A stretch of 64,000 nt of DNA, from positions 13,695,608 through 13,759,607 of the forward strand of contig NC_088299.1 in the NCBI RefSeq assembly GCF_032854445.1, in the 5' to 3' direction. Both the position numbers and the translations under genes were made by a program. Origin of the DNA: Liolophura sinensis. Taxonomy: Eukaryota > Mollusca > Polyplacophora > Chitonida > Chitonidae. The notes under the pieces were generated by a model, which saw only the letters and a list, made by a program, of their open reading frames with translations, was not told where the DNA came from and ran no database searches. Positions 63,401-64,000 of the stretch are shown here, piece after piece (the stretch's first letter is position 1; each line of letters starts with the position of its first letter).

Positions 63401-63687
63401 TCTGTATAATGAATCTTACTTCACATTTTAGCTTTCTTTTACTTCAAGCAACAATCAAAGAAATATATAATTAATAAATTGTGTTTTTCAAATGAATGGG
63501 ACCTTTATTTCACATTCTTTTCTGACACTGTATGATTATGGAAAGCTGTTATGATGTTTCAGAGGAAGAATGGGGAATATGATTCAGAAGCTCTTCATAT
63601 CACCGGAGAAATATTATCAGCAAATCCTGACGTCTATTCTCTGTGGAATTTCAGGAAAGAAATTTTTGAAGCCTGGAAGGAACAAAA
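60477..63687 (+). CDS. RABGGTA: Rab geranylgeranyltransferase subunit alpha, 5' part (residues 1-79)
   Basis: The alpha subunit, with the beta subunit and REP, attaches geranylgeranyl to Rab C-termini. Coding exons seen: 60477-60479 (the ATG only, followed by GTGAGG), 62047-62157 and 63563-63687; the last ends in phase 2 and the gene continues past the window. The product begins M-HGRLKVKTTAEQAEAKRL, near-identical to mammalian RABGGTA (MHGRLKVKTSEEQAEAKRLE). Exon 3 contains LSANPDVYSLWNFRKEI, the first prenyltransferase-alpha helical repeat (consensus NPxxxxxWxxRRxxL). Human protein is 567 aa, so about 14 percent is present. The ATG-only coding exon is inferred from the conserved second residue, the phase-0 acceptor and the donor immediately after an ATG in the divergent promoter. 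A 30-bp array starts just inside the exon 2 donor. Confidence 0.9.
60828..61075 (+). mobile_element. SINE family A, full length
   Basis: Head GGGGACCTCCATGGGCAAGT, GGTTAGAGTGCCAGCATGGC with a GTGAATTCAAGTC B-box and body to GAATTAAATATTCTTGCATA. RABGGTA intron 1. Confidence 0.8.
61100..62046. other. RABGGTA intron 1, nothing else recognised
   Basis: A C-rich stretch (CCCACCCAACCCCCTCCCCC) occurs near 61880-61910. A 180-codon minus frame at 61240-61782 lacks domain content and is treated as chance. Confidence 0.4.
62166..62385 (+). repeat. 30-bp array at the RABGGTA exon 2 donor
   Basis: Seven to eight almost identical copies of AGAACATACAAGATCAAGAG followed by TCACAGCTAC. The first copy begins about 10 bases after the GT of the exon 2 donor. 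Unlike the other arrays, the unit lies fully inside the intron. Confidence 0.92.
62386..63562. other. RABGGTA intron 2, nothing else recognised
   Basis: AT-rich. It includes GAAGTCAAAGAATCGAAG-like phrases but no array, TIRs or coding content I can support. Confidence 0.35.
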
Positions 63688-63814
63688 GTAATACTAAGTT
63701 GTTTTGTTTGTGTTTTGATGTAAAAAAAAAATGGAGTTTGTTTCGTTTCATTTAACCTCTCACAAAGTAAAATAGGAATATATATTTACTACTTACTCAT
63801 GTGTCTTAAATACT

Positions 63815-63965
63815 TACGTGTTTATCCAGTCTGTCAGCAACCTGCGTATGGTCGTGGGTTTCCCTTGGGCTTTGCCCAGTTTCCTCCCACCACAATACTG
63901 CCTGTTGTTGTATAAGTGAAATACTCTTGAGTACCAGGTAAAACACTTATCAAATAAACTATATA
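63815..63965 (+). mobile_element. SINE family A, tail-side copy
   Basis: GTCTGTCAGCAACCTGCGTA, GGGCTTTGCCCAGTTTCCTC, and GTGAAATACTCTTGAGTACC with a TCAAATAAACTATAT end. The head is missing. It lies downstream of RABGGTA exon 3. Confidence 0.8.
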
Positions 63966-64000
63966 TTTATCCAGTCTTTTGTCTGTAAATCTAAGTTGTA

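Overview
This is an animal nuclear contig: five intron-rich protein genes, canonical GT-AG introns, dense tRNA-derived SINEs, non-autonomous DNA transposons and many intronic minisatellites. The main SINE (a tRNA-like head ending in an ATAAATAAAT tail) and the gene sequences point to a lophotrochozoan, most likely a mollusc. That is an inference; no species is claimed.

Gene layout: TK2 (mitochondrial thymidine kinase, minus, 10 exons, 17528 to 6343); DHRS4 (peroxisomal SDR reductase, plus, 8 exons, 17710 to 25334); NUDCD1 (CS-domain protein, minus, 9 exons, 47365 to 30598); OTUD6B (OTU deubiquitinase, minus, 10 exons, 60379 to 49249); RABGGTA (Rab geranylgeranyltransferase alpha, plus, 60477 onward, first 79 residues only before the window ends). 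All exons were joined by hand; phases agree at every junction and the four complete products (284, 274, 588 and 312 aa) are close to the usual lengths of their families. TK2/DHRS4 and OTUD6B/RABGGTA are head-to-head pairs with start codons about 180 and 97 bases apart, and both short gaps carry the same CTTCCGG (ETS/GABP-type) site. DHRS4 and NUDCD1 are convergent.

The outstanding feature is the repeat content. About a sixth to a fifth of the window is tandem arrays, almost all in introns. In three different genes the array unit is the tail of the neighbouring exon plus its own 5' splice site: TK2 exon 5 (43- then 39-bp units), NUDCD1 exon 8 (34-bp unit, about 100 copies, 3.5 kb) and OTUD6B exon 7 (86-bp unit, about 22 copies, 70 exonic plus 16 intronic bases). 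A fourth array overlaps the OTUD6B stop codon, a fifth begins just inside the RABGGTA exon 2 donor, and a sixth in DHRS4 intron 6 is preceded by a 15-base copy of exon 7. The result is over a hundred reiterated splice donors in sense orientation directly downstream of real ones.

Mobile elements: many copies of SINE family A, diverged family B copies, a tRNA-headed family C, a tRNA-Arg-like repeat, a 265-bp mariner-type remnant, several TIR/hairpin elements (25.8-26.6, 49.5-49.8, 56.9-57.8 and 59.1-60.2 kb) and one probable solo LTR. No rRNA gene, functional tRNA gene or CRISPR array was seen.
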